NCBI GenBank assembly: GCA_017617995.1
Contig: JAFZVE010000045.1
Span: 1 to 64,000, forward strand
Length of the DNA stretch: 64,000 nucleotides
Source: Clostridiales bacterium
GTDB lineage: Bacteria; Bacillota; Clostridia; Saccharofermentanales; Saccharofermentanaceae
Reading direction: 5' to 3'
Shown: positions 27,990-36,789 of the stretch, piece by piece
Position numbering within the stretch: position 1 is the first letter of the stretch
Layout: every line of letters starts with the position of its first letter
Notes under the pieces: model-generated
Database searches by the model: none
Told to the model about the DNA's origin: nothing
Seen by the model: the letters and a program-made list of their open reading frames with translations, nothing else
Program-made: the position numbers and the translations under genes

Positions 27990-29063
27990 ATGGAACTACG
28001 ACTGGCGGAAAATATCAGAAGAATGAGAAAAGAAAGATCGCTCACACAGGAGGCGCTCGCAGATGCACTCGGTGTGACGGTCGGAGCCGTATATAAGTGG
28101 GAAGCGGACCTGTCCGTTCCGGAGCTTGCGATGCTTATCCGTATTGCTGCACTCTTCGATACATCCGTGGATACGCTTATCGGATATGATATCCAGAATA
28201 ACAGCAGACAGGCTGTGCTGGATCGGCTGTACAGCTATCTGGCCCAAAAGAACAAGGATGCGATCGAGGAGGCGGAGAGAGCTCTCGGCAGATACCCGAA
28301 CGATTACTGGGTGATCATGGCTGCAGCCAACATCTATTCGAATTTCGGACTCGAAGAGAAAGATCGGGACAAGAACATGATCCGAAGATCCATCGAGCTC
28401 TTCGAGAAGGCCAGCCAGCTCGTCCCACATGATGCAGACCCCAAGTACGGGAAGCTCATGCTTCAGGGAAACATCGCGACACTTTATTACTTTCTCGACG
28501 AGAAGGACAAAGCTCTGGAGATGCTGAAAGCGAATAATGAGGCCGGGATCTTCGATGTGACGATCGCCACGATGACAGCCATGAGCGGGGATACGAGTGA
28601 CGAATGTTTCCAGAGGATCGTAAACAGCTTCTGGCACACAAGTTCCGACACCATCAACACCATCTTCGCTCTTCTCATGTTCTACAAAAACCGTGGGGAG
28701 ATTGCCCGTATCAAAGTTCTCGCCCGCTGGGGCATCGAATACATAAACAGCATCCGGAAGACGGACGACCCGTGCTTTCTCGATAAAATGACCGCATCAT
28801 ACATGATGGCCGAAGCCTATGCCTATCTGAAGTCCGGCGATCCGGATGAGGCCGAAAGGATCCTTCGGGAGGCAAGGGAACGGGCCGAAGGCTTCGATCA
28901 GACTCCCAACTACAGCACCGACATCATCAAACTCTTCGAGAACAAACAGGAAGGAATTCTCTTGGATGTTCTAGGCAAGACCGCCGACGAGGCTCTGGAG
29001 AAGATGCTCAGCATCATCGGAGACAAACGGTTCACCTCCATGTGGAGGAATCTCAACAAATAA
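27990..29063 (+). CDS. XRE-family regulator with TPR-like C-terminus
   Basis: 357 residues. Residues 1-66 form a Cro/CI-type helix-turn-helix (RSLTQEALADALGVTVGAVY and SVPELAMLIRIAALFDTSVD). Residues about 75-357 are helical repeats of the TPR type, for example LFEKASQLVPHDADPKYGKL and AYLKSGDPDEAERILREARE. This is the architecture of small regulators that bind peptides or proteins through the TPR part. It starts at 27990, and the ABC exporter gene begins 11 nt after its stop, so it likely controls that exporter. No operator was identified upstream, although an AGAATT/AATTCT inverted repeat lies near 27891-27905. Confidence 0.85.
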   Translation: MELRLAENIRRMRKERSLTQEALADALGVTVGAVYKWEADLSVPELAMLIRIAALFDTSVDTLIGYDIQNNSRQAVLDRLYSYLAQKNKDAIEEAERALGRYPNDYWVIMAAANIYSNFGLEEKDRDKNMIRRSIELFEKASQLVPHDADPKYGKLMLQGNIATLYYFLDEKDKALEMLKANNEAGIFDVTIATMTAMSGDTSDECFQRIVNSFWHTSSDTINTIFALLMFYKNRGEIARIKVLARWGIEYINSIRKTDDPCFLDKMTASYMMAEAYAYLKSGDPDEAERILREARERAEGFDQTPNYSTDIIKLFENKQEGILLDVLGKTADEALEKMLSIIGDKRFTSMWRNLNK

Positions 29064-29074
29064 GAGGTACACAT

Positions 29075-30793
29075 ATGAAAACGAGAAACGTATATGTGGA
29101 ACTGAAGAATCAGTTCCATAAGGATAACTATGTCTTTTTTACTCTTTCGATCGTGGGATCATTTCTTTCCGGACTTCTCGGGATGGCGATCTCCTGGGGA
29201 ATGAGAGAACTCATTGATACGGCCTCCGGTGCAGGAAGCTGGAGTATCACCGCTCTCGCCATCCTAAGCGCCGCGATCACCGTCTTTTTCCTTTTGACAT
29301 CGCTTCTCATCTACTACGCCCAGCCGAGATATATCCGGAAGGCCGTTCGGAACTATAAGGAAGCACTCTTCTCACGTCTTCTGGAGAAAAACATCACTTC
29401 CTTCCGCTCCGAGAACACTTCGACCTACCTCTCTGCTCTCACCAATGACTGCACCTCCATCGAGACCAATTATCTCGAAAAGGAGTTCCGGTTCATCTAC
29501 CTCATGACCTCGTTCGCCGGTGCTCTCGCCATGATGATCTTCTACTCCCCGATCCTGACCCTCATCGCGGTCGTCGTGACTCTTCTTCCTCTTCTGGTCT
29601 CGATTCTGACAGGTGGCAGACTCGCCGCAGAAGAAGTCAAAGTCGCGGAAAGAAACAAGAGCTTCACCTCTACGATCAGTGACTGCTTAAGTGGTTTTTC
29701 CGTAGTGAAGAGTTTCCGCGCAGAGAAGGAGTGCATCGAACTTTTCTCGAAAGAGAACACGAAACTGGAATACGAGAAATCAATAAGAAGAAAGCTTCTT
29801 CTCCTGATCGGGACACTCGGGCAGCTGTCGGGACTGATCGCCCAGCTGGGTGTCTTCTTCGCAGGCGCATATCTCGCCGTAACCGGAAGATCCATGACTG
29901 CCGGAACCGTGATCATGTTCGTCAATCTCATGAACTTCCTGATCCAGCCGGTCGCCGAGCTTCCCGGACTTCTCGCTGCACGCCGGGCATCAAGAGCGCT
30001 CATCCGCAGAACCGCAGATTCTCTGGAGAAGAGTACCTCCTGCGAAGGAACAGAGAAACTGGAAAAACTGGATCAGGGAATCTCCCTCAAGAATGTCTCG
30101 TTTTCCTACGAAGAAGGAAAAGAAGTCCTCCACGATATATCGGTTGATTTCGAGGCAGGAAAATCCTACGCCATCGTCGGCGGAAGCGGTAGCGGAAAGT
30201 CAACACTTCTGAATCTTCTTCTGTCAAGCACATGCGGGACCCGGTACTCCGGCTCGATATCCTGGGATGATACCGATCTGACAAAAGCCTCTTCGGACTC
30301 TCTCTTTGAACAGGTGTCCTCGATCGATCAGAACGTCTTTGTCTTTAATTCTTCCATCATCGACAATATCACGATGTTCCGTGATTTCCCCGATAAAGAA
30401 GTCGGGGAGGCCGTCTCACGGGCCCACCTGAGCGATCTTCTGGAGGAACGTGGCCGTGACTATCTGTGCGGTGAAAACGGATGCGGCCTGTCCGGTGGCG
30501 AGAAGCAGCGGATCTCGATCGCAAGAAGCCTCCTTAAAAGATCATCAGTCCTTCTGGCAGACGAAGTCACGGCCGCACTCGATGCGGAGACTGCTCACCG
30601 GGTCTCTTCCGATATCCTGGATCTGAACGACATCACACGGATTGTCATCACACACTCTCTCGAGGAAAACCTCATGAGAAGATATGACAAGATCCTCGTG
30701 ATGCGAGACGGAAGGATAGAAGAAGCCGGGACCTTTGATGAACTGATGGCGAAGAAGAATCTCTTCCACGCTCTCTTTACGGTAGCGGTCTGA
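29075..30793 (+). CDS. ABC exporter, fused permease and ATPase
   Basis: 572 residues from the ATG at 29075, which has AGAGG 7 nt upstream. The first 320 residues carry six membrane helices of the type-IV exporter fold. The ATPase domain has Walker A GGSGSGKST (about 369-377), signature LSGGEKQ (about 472), Walker B LLADEVTAALD (E in place, the usual DEPTSALD being DEVTAALD) and the switch region VITHSLE. Half-exporters of this type work as homodimers, or as heterodimers with a partner not seen here, and export peptides, lipids or drugs. The TPR regulator upstream suggests induction by a specific ligand, possibly a peptide. Confidence 0.9.
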   Translation: MKTRNVYVELKNQFHKDNYVFFTLSIVGSFLSGLLGMAISWGMRELIDTASGAGSWSITALAILSAAITVFFLLTSLLIYYAQPRYIRKAVRNYKEALFSRLLEKNITSFRSENTSTYLSALTNDCTSIETNYLEKEFRFIYLMTSFAGALAMMIFYSPILTLIAVVVTLLPLLVSILTGGRLAAEEVKVAERNKSFTSTISDCLSGFSVVKSFRAEKECIELFSKENTKLEYEKSIRRKLLLLIGTLGQLSGLIAQLGVFFAGAYLAVTGRSMTAGTVIMFVNLMNFLIQPVAELPGLLAARRASRALIRRTADSLEKSTSCEGTEKLEKLDQGISLKNVSFSYEEGKEVLHDISVDFEAGKSYAIVGGSGSGKSTLLNLLLSSTCGTRYSGSISWDDTDLTKASSDSLFEQVSSIDQNVFVFNSSIIDNITMFRDFPDKEVGEAVSRAHLSDLLEERGRDYLCGENGCGLSGGEKQRISIARSLLKRSSVLLADEVTAALDAETAHRVSSDILDLNDITRIVITHSLEENLMRRYDKILVMRDGRIEEAGTFDELMAKKNLFHALFTVAV

Positions 30794-30799
30794 TTCTCT

Positions 30800-31375
30800 T
30801 CAGGACACGAATTCGGCATTCCTGAGGGTAAAGTAGACGTATCCTGCTTCTTCGTATGTGGAGAACTCGCCGATCACGCAGACCTCTTCTCCCTCCTGTG
30901 GATAGTCGTCCGGAAAAGTATGCTCTCCCTTCAGAGAGAACTCCAGTCCCTGCGCACAGCAGGCGGTCGCATCCTGAACAACACAGGCGAAGTAATCGGC
31001 ACCGGTCGTTTCATCGTGGTAGTAAGCGAACTGCCCTTTCATCTTCACGGTTTTTCCAATATAGGACTGCGGATCGATCGTCATGCTATAGACTTGTGAA
31101 TATACCATCGAAGAGGACATCGTGGTCAGGTCGATATCGATCCCTTCAGTCGTGCTGAGAGGGAATGTCGTAGCAGCGGTCGGATTGAAGGGAGGCATTG
31201 TCGTTACTGCTTCCATGCCCGATGAAGCCGTTGTTTCCGATTCCATAGCGGATGCCAGTACATCCGCAACACCGGTTGTACCTTGTCCCACTCGGACACT
31301 TCCGTACTCTTTTGCGCACGCGGATACGGTCAAGATGAAACTTAGACAGATGGCCAGACGGATTCTTTTTCTCAC
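30800..31375 (-). CDS. OB-fold-like lipoprotein at the end of the zinc operon
   Basis: 191 residues beginning with GTG at 31375; the start overlaps the stop of the permease gene by 4 nt (GTGA), so translation is coupled. Lipobox TVSAC gives Cys20. The linker is Thr/Ser-rich with several Met. The C-terminal part (about 85-191) has strands YIGKTVKMKGQFAYY and EEVCVIGEFSTYEE that look like an OB-fold, with a CC pair in the middle. Similar small OB-fold lipoproteins are found with zinc uptake systems in Clostridia, so a role in metal handling is inferred from context, not shown by a metal-binding motif. Confidence 0.7.
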   Translation of the reverse strand: MRKRIRLAICLSFILTVSACAKEYGSVRVGQGTTGVADVLASAMESETTASSGMEAVTTMPPFNPTAATTFPLSTTEGIDIDLTTMSSSMVYSQVYSMTIDPQSYIGKTVKMKGQFAYYHDETTGADYFACVVQDATACCAQGLEFSLKGEHTFPDDYPQEGEEVCVIGEFSTYEEAGYVYFTLRNAEFVS

Positions 31376-32217
31376 TTATGAGCACCTCCTTTGATGTAGC
31401 CGATCAGGCTGCACAGAAGAAACATACCCGCATCCACCGCCACGATCGTCGAGCCGGTCGGCGTTCCGGTCAGAATCGAGATGATGATTCCGGAAGCGGC
31501 GCAGAGCACCGAAAGGACTGCCGAACTGATCGTGACACTTCGGAAACTGCGGAAGATGCGCATCGCCGAGAGCGCCGGGAAAATCACCAGAGCCGAGATC
31601 AGAAGGGATCCCACCAGATTCATGGCCAGCACGATGATCACAGCCGTGATCACAGCCAGAAGAAGGTTGTACCTCTCGGCTTTTGTTCCGACGGCTCGGG
31701 CGAAGTTCTCATCAAATGTCACGGCGAAGATCTTGTTGTAGAAAAGCACGAAAAGGATCACCACAACGACGGAAAGAATCGCGCAGAGCCGGACTTCCCT
31801 GATCGTCAGCGTCAGGATCGACGTCGATCCGAAGAGTGTACTGCAGACGTCTCCTGTCAGGTTCGATGATGTGGAGAAGATATTCATCAGAAGATACCCA
31901 AGCGCCAGGGCACCGACGGAGATCATGGCAATGGCCGCATCTCCTTTGATCTTCGTGTTCTGCCCTGTCCGAAGAAGAAGGATCGCGCAGACGATCGTGA
32001 CCGGAAGGATCAGAAGCATCTGATTCATGAGATGAAGTACGGACGCGATCGCCATGGCCCCAAAAGCAACATGGGATAGCCCGTCGCCGATATATGAGAA
32101 ACGCTTCAGCACCAGGATCACCCCGAGGAGAGATGAACAAAGTGCGATCAGTATGCCTACGATCAGCGCATACCGGACTAAAGGGAATTGGAAATACAGC
32201 ATCAGTTTATCGATCAT
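31372..32217 (-). CDS. znuB: Zinc/metal ABC transporter permease
   Basis: 281 residues from the ATG at 32217, which has GAGGAGGTG upstream; the longer frame shown by the sequence is without a ribosome binding site. Eight or so hydrophobic segments and the ABC-3 family signature regions YIGDGLSHVAFGAMAI and LVGSLLISALVIFPALSAM mark it as the permease of a ZnuABC/AdcABC-type importer. The gene overlaps the ATPase gene by 11 nt at its start and the lipoprotein gene by 4 nt at its end. Partner of the ATPase and binding protein encoded upstream. Confidence 0.93.
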   Translation of the reverse strand: MIDKLMLYFQFPLVRYALIVGILIALCSSLLGVILVLKRFSYIGDGLSHVAFGAMAIASVLHLMNQMLLILPVTIVCAILLLRTGQNTKIKGDAAIAMISVGALALGYLLMNIFSTSSNLTGDVCSTLFGSTSILTLTIREVRLCAILSVVVVILFVLFYNKIFAVTFDENFARAVGTKAERYNLLLAVITAVIIVLAMNLVGSLLISALVIFPALSAMRIFRSFRSVTISSAVLSVLCAASGIIISILTGTPTGSTIVAVDAGMFLLCSLIGYIKGGAHK

Positions 32218-32926
32218 GCTGCACCTCCTCTTCGTGTTCCAGAAGGAACACACGCCCGGCCTCACTTTGCAGATACATATCTTTTTCTCCATAGAAGACC
32301 TTTCTTCCGATATGAAGGATGTGCGTGGCATACCGGATCGCGGCGGTAACATCGTGGGAGATCATGATGATCGTCACTCCCTCATTGTGGAGTTTCTCGA
32401 TCAGGCGGTACATCTCGGATGTGGCCTTCGGATCCAGACCCGAGACCGGCTCATCAAGAAGCAATACCTTTCTGGTCGCACATAGTGCCCGCGCCAGAAG
32501 GACCCTCTGCTGCTGTCCTCCGGACAGTTCCCGGTAACATCTCTCCGTCAGATCCATTACCCCCATCTTTTTCATATTTTCCTCTGCCAGAGCTTTCTCC
32601 TCACGCCGATAGAACGGCCGGAGACCGGATCTTCCCTGGCACCCGGAGAGAACGATTTCTCTCACGGATGCCGGGAAGTCCTTCTGTACAACAGTCTGCT
32701 GCGGAAGATATCCGATCTCGCTGGCACGAAGATCATCACCGAAACGGATCTCCCCGGAAAGTGGTTCCTGAAGATGAAGAAGCGTCTTCATCAGAGTCGT
32801 TTTCCCGGATCCATTCTCCCCGACGATGCAGAGGTAGTCGCCCGACTCAATAGTAAAGTTCAATCCCTCGATCAGAACCTGCCCGTCGTAACCCAGGGCA
32901 AGATCCGAAACGGTGATCTGTGCCAT
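32207..32926 (-). CDS. znuC: Zinc/metal ABC transporter ATP-binding protein
   Basis: 239 residues with Walker A GENGSGKTT (about 36-44), signature LSGGQQQRVLLARAL, Walker B VLLLDEPVSGLD and the switch histidine in IMISHD. These are the features of the ZnuC/AdcC ATPase group. The 3' end overlaps the permease gene by 11 nt and the 5' end lies 17 nt after the binding-protein gene, so all are translated from one mRNA. Confidence 0.93.
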   Translation of the reverse strand: MAQITVSDLALGYDGQVLIEGLNFTIESGDYLCIVGENGSGKTTLMKTLLHLQEPLSGEIRFGDDLRASEIGYLPQQTVVQKDFPASVREIVLSGCQGRSGLRPFYRREEKALAEENMKKMGVMDLTERCYRELSGGQQQRVLLARALCATRKVLLLDEPVSGLDPKATSEMYRLIEKLHNEGVTIIMISHDVTAAIRYATHILHIGRKVFYGEKDMYLQSEAGRVFLLEHEEEVQHDR

Positions 32927-32943
32927 GCCGATTCCTCCTTTTC

Positions 32944-34005
32944 CTACTTCAGCGCTTCTTTCAGTACCTGAAGATTGCTCTCCATGATGGACAAATATGT
33001 CTTCCCTTCTTTGCTGTCTTTCGACGTGGAAGACTGCATGGAGTCCAGTGTCAGGATCTGCTGATCCTTCGACCGTGTATTATTGACGATCGTCTCTGCG
33101 ATCCTCTTGTCTTTTCCCTCGATGGTCAGTACCACATGCAGCCCGAGTTCATCGACCTTCTGCGCAAGGAACGTGATGGTCTCGAAGCTGGCCTCGGTCT
33201 CGGCCGAGCAGCCCACAAATGCTGCAAAGTATGTAAGTCCATAGTCGTCCGTCAGATACCGGAATGGGAAACGGTCGCCAAAGAGCAGCGTTTTCACGGA
33301 GGCACTATCAACTGCTTCCTGATACTGCGTATCCAGATCCGTAAGTTTCTTCACATAATCATCGGTATTCTTCTTATATGTATCAGCGTGATCCGGATCG
33401 ATCTTCTGAAGTGCTTCTGAAATAGTACGTGTCAGAACAACCGCATGTCGGAGCGAGAGCCACACATGCTCATCGTACTCCACTTCACCCTCCTCGTGTT
33501 CATGCTCATGATCGTGATCTTCATCGTGCTCTTCTTCGTGATCATGTTCTTCTCCGTCTTCGTGGTCGTGATCGTCTTCTTCTTCGTGGTCGTGATCATG
33601 TTCCATACCCTCGACGACTTCTTCTTCCTTGACCGCTTCACCCAGCGTCTCCATCAGATCGATCACGATCATGTCTTTGTTCCGGGCTTCTTTAAGCACA
33701 TCTTCGACCCACTCGTCCGACTCTCCACCCACATAGATGAACAGATCACATGTGGAGATCTTCAAGATGTCATCTGCCGTCGGCTGATAGCTGTGAAGAT
33801 CGATTCCATTGTCGAGAAGCAGTGTAATATCTGCACCTGCGGGGTTCTCTCCGAGTATATTCATGACCCAGTCATATTCCGGGAAAATCGTCGTGACGAT
33901 CTGGATATTTTTCTTATCTGCATTTGCTGTAGTCGTAGAATTGCATGCAGTAGTATTTCCTGCCAGCAGTATTCCTGCCAGCAGGATAGAAAGGGATTTC
34001 TTCAT
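32944..34005 (-). CDS. znuA: Zinc-binding lipoprotein of the ABC importer
   Basis: 353 residues. The lipobox NTTAC anchors it at Cys21. It shows the ZinT/ZnuA cluster-9 substrate-binding fold: metal-ligand histidines in IDLHSYQP and YDEHVWLSL, and VVLTIEGKDKRIAETIV in the C-terminal lobe. Between about residues 130 and 180 lies an acidic histidine-rich loop of tandem DHDHE/HEEE units with more than 15 His, typical of zinc rather than manganese binders. It binds extracellular zinc and passes it to the permease. Second gene of the operon, 53 nt after the small membrane protein gene. Confidence 0.93.
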   Translation of the reverse strand: MKKSLSILLAGILLAGNTTACNSTTTANADKKNIQIVTTIFPEYDWVMNILGENPAGADITLLLDNGIDLHSYQPTADDILKISTCDLFIYVGGESDEWVEDVLKEARNKDMIVIDLMETLGEAVKEEEVVEGMEHDHDHEEEDDHDHEDGEEHDHEEEHDEDHDHEHEHEEGEVEYDEHVWLSLRHAVVLTRTISEALQKIDPDHADTYKKNTDDYVKKLTDLDTQYQEAVDSASVKTLLFGDRFPFRYLTDDYGLTYFAAFVGCSAETEASFETITFLAQKVDELGLHVVLTIEGKDKRIAETIVNNTRSKDQQILTLDSMQSSTSKDSKEGKTYLSIMESNLQVLKEALK

Positions 34006-34058
34006 TGTTTTTTCCTCCGAAATTACATTATGTTTGAGATGTCAGGAAGGAGGAAAAA

Positions 34059-34370
34059 TCAATTATTCATCTGGATTTTCCGGGAAACCGGTGTCTCCTT
34101 GCAGATAACAAGGGTATTGAAACCGAAAGTGAAAAGGACCGCGACAGTCGCCAAAAGGATCGGAAGATGGACCTTTATTGCTGAGCGGATCTGCTGGAGA
34201 GTATTCTCACACTGCTCGATAATGAAGCATATCGGGCACGACTCCCCTTCGCATTCGTGGTGCGATTCGACGGCGATATAGATGGTGGAGAAGAGCAGGA
34301 TACCCAGTAACAGAAAGCCCATGATCCCTGCCGTGACACGCCTGATCATCGTCTTCTTCCGGTCGTTCAT
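34059..34370 (-). CDS. Small membrane protein with Cys/His cluster, first gene of the zinc operon
   Basis: 103 residues from the ATG at 34370 (GGAGAAGGCAG upstream). Two membrane helices (about 11-32 and 70-92) flank a short extracytoplasmic loop with the sequence HHECEGESCPICFIIEQC, holding two His and four Cys. The loop has a zinc-ligand look. It is the first cistron of the zinc importer operon, 53 nt before the binding-protein gene. It could help capture or sense metal at the surface; this is inferred from position and the residue cluster. I do not recognise the family. Confidence 0.65.
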   Translation of the reverse strand: MNDRKKTMIRRVTAGIMGFLLLGILLFSTIYIAVESHHECEGESCPICFIIEQCENTLQQIRSAIKVHLPILLATVAVLFTFGFNTLVICKETPVSRKIQMNN

Positions 34371-34430
34371 CTGCCTTCTCCTTTTCTTTCTGATTCTTCC
34401 ATGAGAGTACTCGGAAGTGAACCGCACCCA

Positions 34431-34460
34431 ATTATAGGACGACGGCAGAAGTACTGTCAA
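34431..34460 (-). promoter_or_regulatory. Near-consensus promoter of the zinc operon
   Basis: On the minus strand TTGACA (34455-34460), an 18-nt spacer, and TATAAT (34431-34436), about 60 nt before the first start codon. Both hexamers are perfect consensus. I could not find a clear Zur-type palindrome around it, so how zinc controls this strong promoter is open. Confidence 0.88.
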
Positions 34461-34589
34461 CACATCCTTCTTCCGTGGCGGGCATGGAGATGTGAAGATC
34501 GGAAAAATGGTGAAAAACGTCAGTATCCATCGCGCTTCTCGGCGTCGTGTGCTACAATCAGGATACATAGATTTCAGGAGGCGGACAAG

Positions 34590-35978
34590 ATGTCTTTTGA
34601 TGAGATATTGAATAGATATAAAACGAAGACGTGTGTGCTCTCAATCGAGAGGATCGATGAGACAAGATATGGGAATATCCGTGTCATGGCCGGAAACCAA
34701 GCCCACTGCGATGAGATCCTGGCCGTCACCGGTCATCCTTTTGAACCGGGATGTCCGTATGAGATGTGCTTCCCGAAAGATATGAACTTCGAGGATTTCG
34801 TATTCCGTTCGGCCATCGGCGGCGAACCGATGCATACGTATGTCAGTCTGTATCAGATGGGACTGTGGCTCAATATCTTCATGATTCCGCTTACATCCGA
34901 GGAGAAGAATATCGGTTACTGCATCTATTCTTACGAGGTCACGCCTCAGGCAAGCACCGAGAAGATGTCGGATGTGTCGGCAGACTCATCAGCCAGAGTA
35001 CTCGAGACGTGTATCAAGTTCCGCGGTACCACAAATTTCGAACATACCGTCGAAGAGGTCATCGGTGATATCCGTGATATCTGCGACTCAGAAGAGTGCT
35101 GCATCCTACTTCTGGACGAAGACGCAAAGAAATGCCGGGTGCTCGCCGAAGCACGCCGGGATGGTGCGAAACACTCGGCAAGTGATTTTATCGATGACAA
35201 CTTCTACTCGATGGCACTGAACTGGGAAAAGACTCTTCAGGGCAGTACCTGTCTGATCATCGATACCGATCAGGAGATGGAGGAGTTGCGAAGAAGAGAT
35301 CCCGTGTGGTATGAATCATTAATTCGCGACGGGATACAAAGTCTGGTACTCTTCCCACTCAAGAGAGCGGAGCAGACTCTCGGATATATCTGGGCGCTCA
35401 ATTTCAATATCGACAATGCGGTAAAGATCAAGGAGACGCTGGAACTGACGACATTCTTCGTAGCCTCTGAAATCGCGAACCATCTTCTCATGGAACGGCT
35501 CCGGATCCTGAGCTCGGTCGACATGCTTACCGGTATCAAGAACAGAAACATCATGAACAACAGGATCGACCGTGTCATCGCGGGCAAGGATTCTCTGCAA
35601 GAACCGTTTGCAGTGATTTTTGCAGATCTCAATGGTCTGAAGAAGCTCAACGATACCGAAGGTCACCACGTCGGAGATGCGATGATCAAGGAGGCTGCTG
35701 CCATTCTCTCGGAAGTTTTTCCGGATGCGGAAGTATATCGAGCCGGCGGTGACGAATTCATGGTGATCGCATGCAATATGGAGCCGGAGATAGTTGAATC
35801 CCGTATCCGCGAGCTGATCGATAAATCAAATGCGACGAAGACGGTACGCTTCGCTGTGGGCGTGTCCTTAAGTAAGGATGAACCGGATATTTTGAAAGCC
35901 ATGCGCACGGCAGACCAGCGGATGTACGAAGACAAAGACCGTTTCTATGAAGCTCATCCGGAGCTTCAGCTCCATTGA
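34590..35978 (+). CDS. GAF-like and GGDEF diguanylate cyclase
   Basis: 462 residues from the ATG at 34590, preceded by CAGGAGG. Residues about 1-120 form an N-terminal domain of unknown type; about 130-290 resemble a GAF domain (QSLVLFPLKRAEQTLGYIWA). The C-terminal GGDEF domain has an intact catalytic motif AGGDEFMVIA (about 385-390) and DLNGLKKLNDTEG, so it should synthesise c-di-GMP from two GTP. No membrane helix, so it is a cytoplasmic sensor of an unknown signal. It is divergent from the zinc operon. Its product could be degraded by the EAL protein encoded at 45759. Confidence 0.92.
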   Translation: MSFDEILNRYKTKTCVLSIERIDETRYGNIRVMAGNQAHCDEILAVTGHPFEPGCPYEMCFPKDMNFEDFVFRSAIGGEPMHTYVSLYQMGLWLNIFMIPLTSEEKNIGYCIYSYEVTPQASTEKMSDVSADSSARVLETCIKFRGTTNFEHTVEEVIGDIRDICDSEECCILLLDEDAKKCRVLAEARRDGAKHSASDFIDDNFYSMALNWEKTLQGSTCLIIDTDQEMEELRRRDPVWYESLIRDGIQSLVLFPLKRAEQTLGYIWALNFNIDNAVKIKETLELTTFFVASEIANHLLMERLRILSSVDMLTGIKNRNIMNNRIDRVIAGKDSLQEPFAVIFADLNGLKKLNDTEGHHVGDAMIKEAAAILSEVFPDAEVYRAGGDEFMVIACNMEPEIVESRIRELIDKSNATKTVRFAVGVSLSKDEPDILKAMRTADQRMYEDKDRFYEAHPELQLH

Positions 35979-36006
35979 CGGAGAGGAAGGTCTGCAGGAT
36001 TAGAAC

Positions 36007-36651
36007 ATGAGTTTCAACCTCACGATCGGAAAAGACAGATTTATCATCGAGAAACGCTTTTCGAAAAAAGAAGTGCTCTTCACAGACGTCGTGGAGATCA
36101 CGTTCAACGGGCATCTCTTCCGGATGACCACGCGCGACGGGAAAAAGATCGAGACGAAAACCGGTCCCTTCTCTTCTCATGTGCCGGATGCGATATTCGA
36201 TGTGATCCGGAAAAACAACATCGCTTTTCGCGATGAGGAGGCACTTGAAAACACGACAAAAGTCGTAACTACCGAAGAGCTGGAGAAGGAAGTCGAGAAG
36301 GTAGAAGCGATCGTCGCTCCTCTATCTGAAAAGATCGTCAAGGAGCGCCTCTGTGATGCCTACGGTATCGAGCTGACCACCCTGTACGAAGACCAGTTCG
36401 TCTCGATGTTCTTTTGTCTTCTGAAGGATGGAAAACCCGTCACCGATCTCCCCGACTATGTCGTCTACAATCACCATTCCCTTGCACCGGGATCATTTGA
36501 TCTCATGACTGTCGGGATCTTGTGTAAATGGGACGCCACGAAGAATGCCGGCCTTTACGATCTGACTATCGAGATGACCGACCGAGCAGCCTGTGAAAAA
36601 TACGTTCACGAAACAGTCGGCGAATTCTGTGAGAAATACCTGAACCGATAA
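36007..36651 (+). CDS. Hypothetical protein
   Basis: 214 residues, no signal peptide. The first 75 residues look like a small beta-rich module (VLFTDVVEITFNGHLFRMTT), possibly PH-like. A charged helix follows at about 85-110, then a C-terminal alpha/beta region. It begins 28 nt after the cyclase stop and is likely read from the same mRNA. I do not recognise it; a role with c-di-GMP signalling is possible only because of its position. Confidence 0.55.
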   Translation: MSFNLTIGKDRFIIEKRFSKKEVLFTDVVEITFNGHLFRMTTRDGKKIETKTGPFSSHVPDAIFDVIRKNNIAFRDEEALENTTKVVTTEELEKEVEKVEAIVAPLSEKIVKERLCDAYGIELTTLYEDQFVSMFFCLLKDGKPVTDLPDYVVYNHHSLAPGSFDLMTVGILCKWDATKNAGLYDLTIEMTDRAACEKYVHETVGEFCEKYLNR

Positions 36652-36724
36652 GAGGCTCTTCGAGAAGCCATCTAAACATTTCTCGAGAGTCAATGAAAGA
36701 GCTTCGCAAAGATTCGCGTACAAG

Positions 36725-36772
36725 AAAAAAGTCTTCCGTGCCTCCGCAGGACTTGCGTCCGAGGACAGCACG
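36725..36772 (-). terminator. Terminator of the FtsX-type ABC operon
   Basis: On the minus strand a stem made of CGTGC...GCACG with inner CCTC/GAGG pairing (arms at 36761-36772 and 36737-36744) is followed by GGAAGAC and six T. It lies 18 nt after the permease stop. Confidence 0.65.
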
Positions 36773-36789
36773 AGAAACTTGTTTTCTGA

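Noticed and set aside
33445..34281. Hydrophobic 278-codon frame opposite to znuA
   Set aside because: Created by the complement of the His/Asp/Glu-rich zinc-binding loop; the znuA frame is clearly real.
34380..34470. Zur box in the zinc operon promoter
   Set aside because: No palindrome resembling a Zur site could be found around the -35/-10 region.
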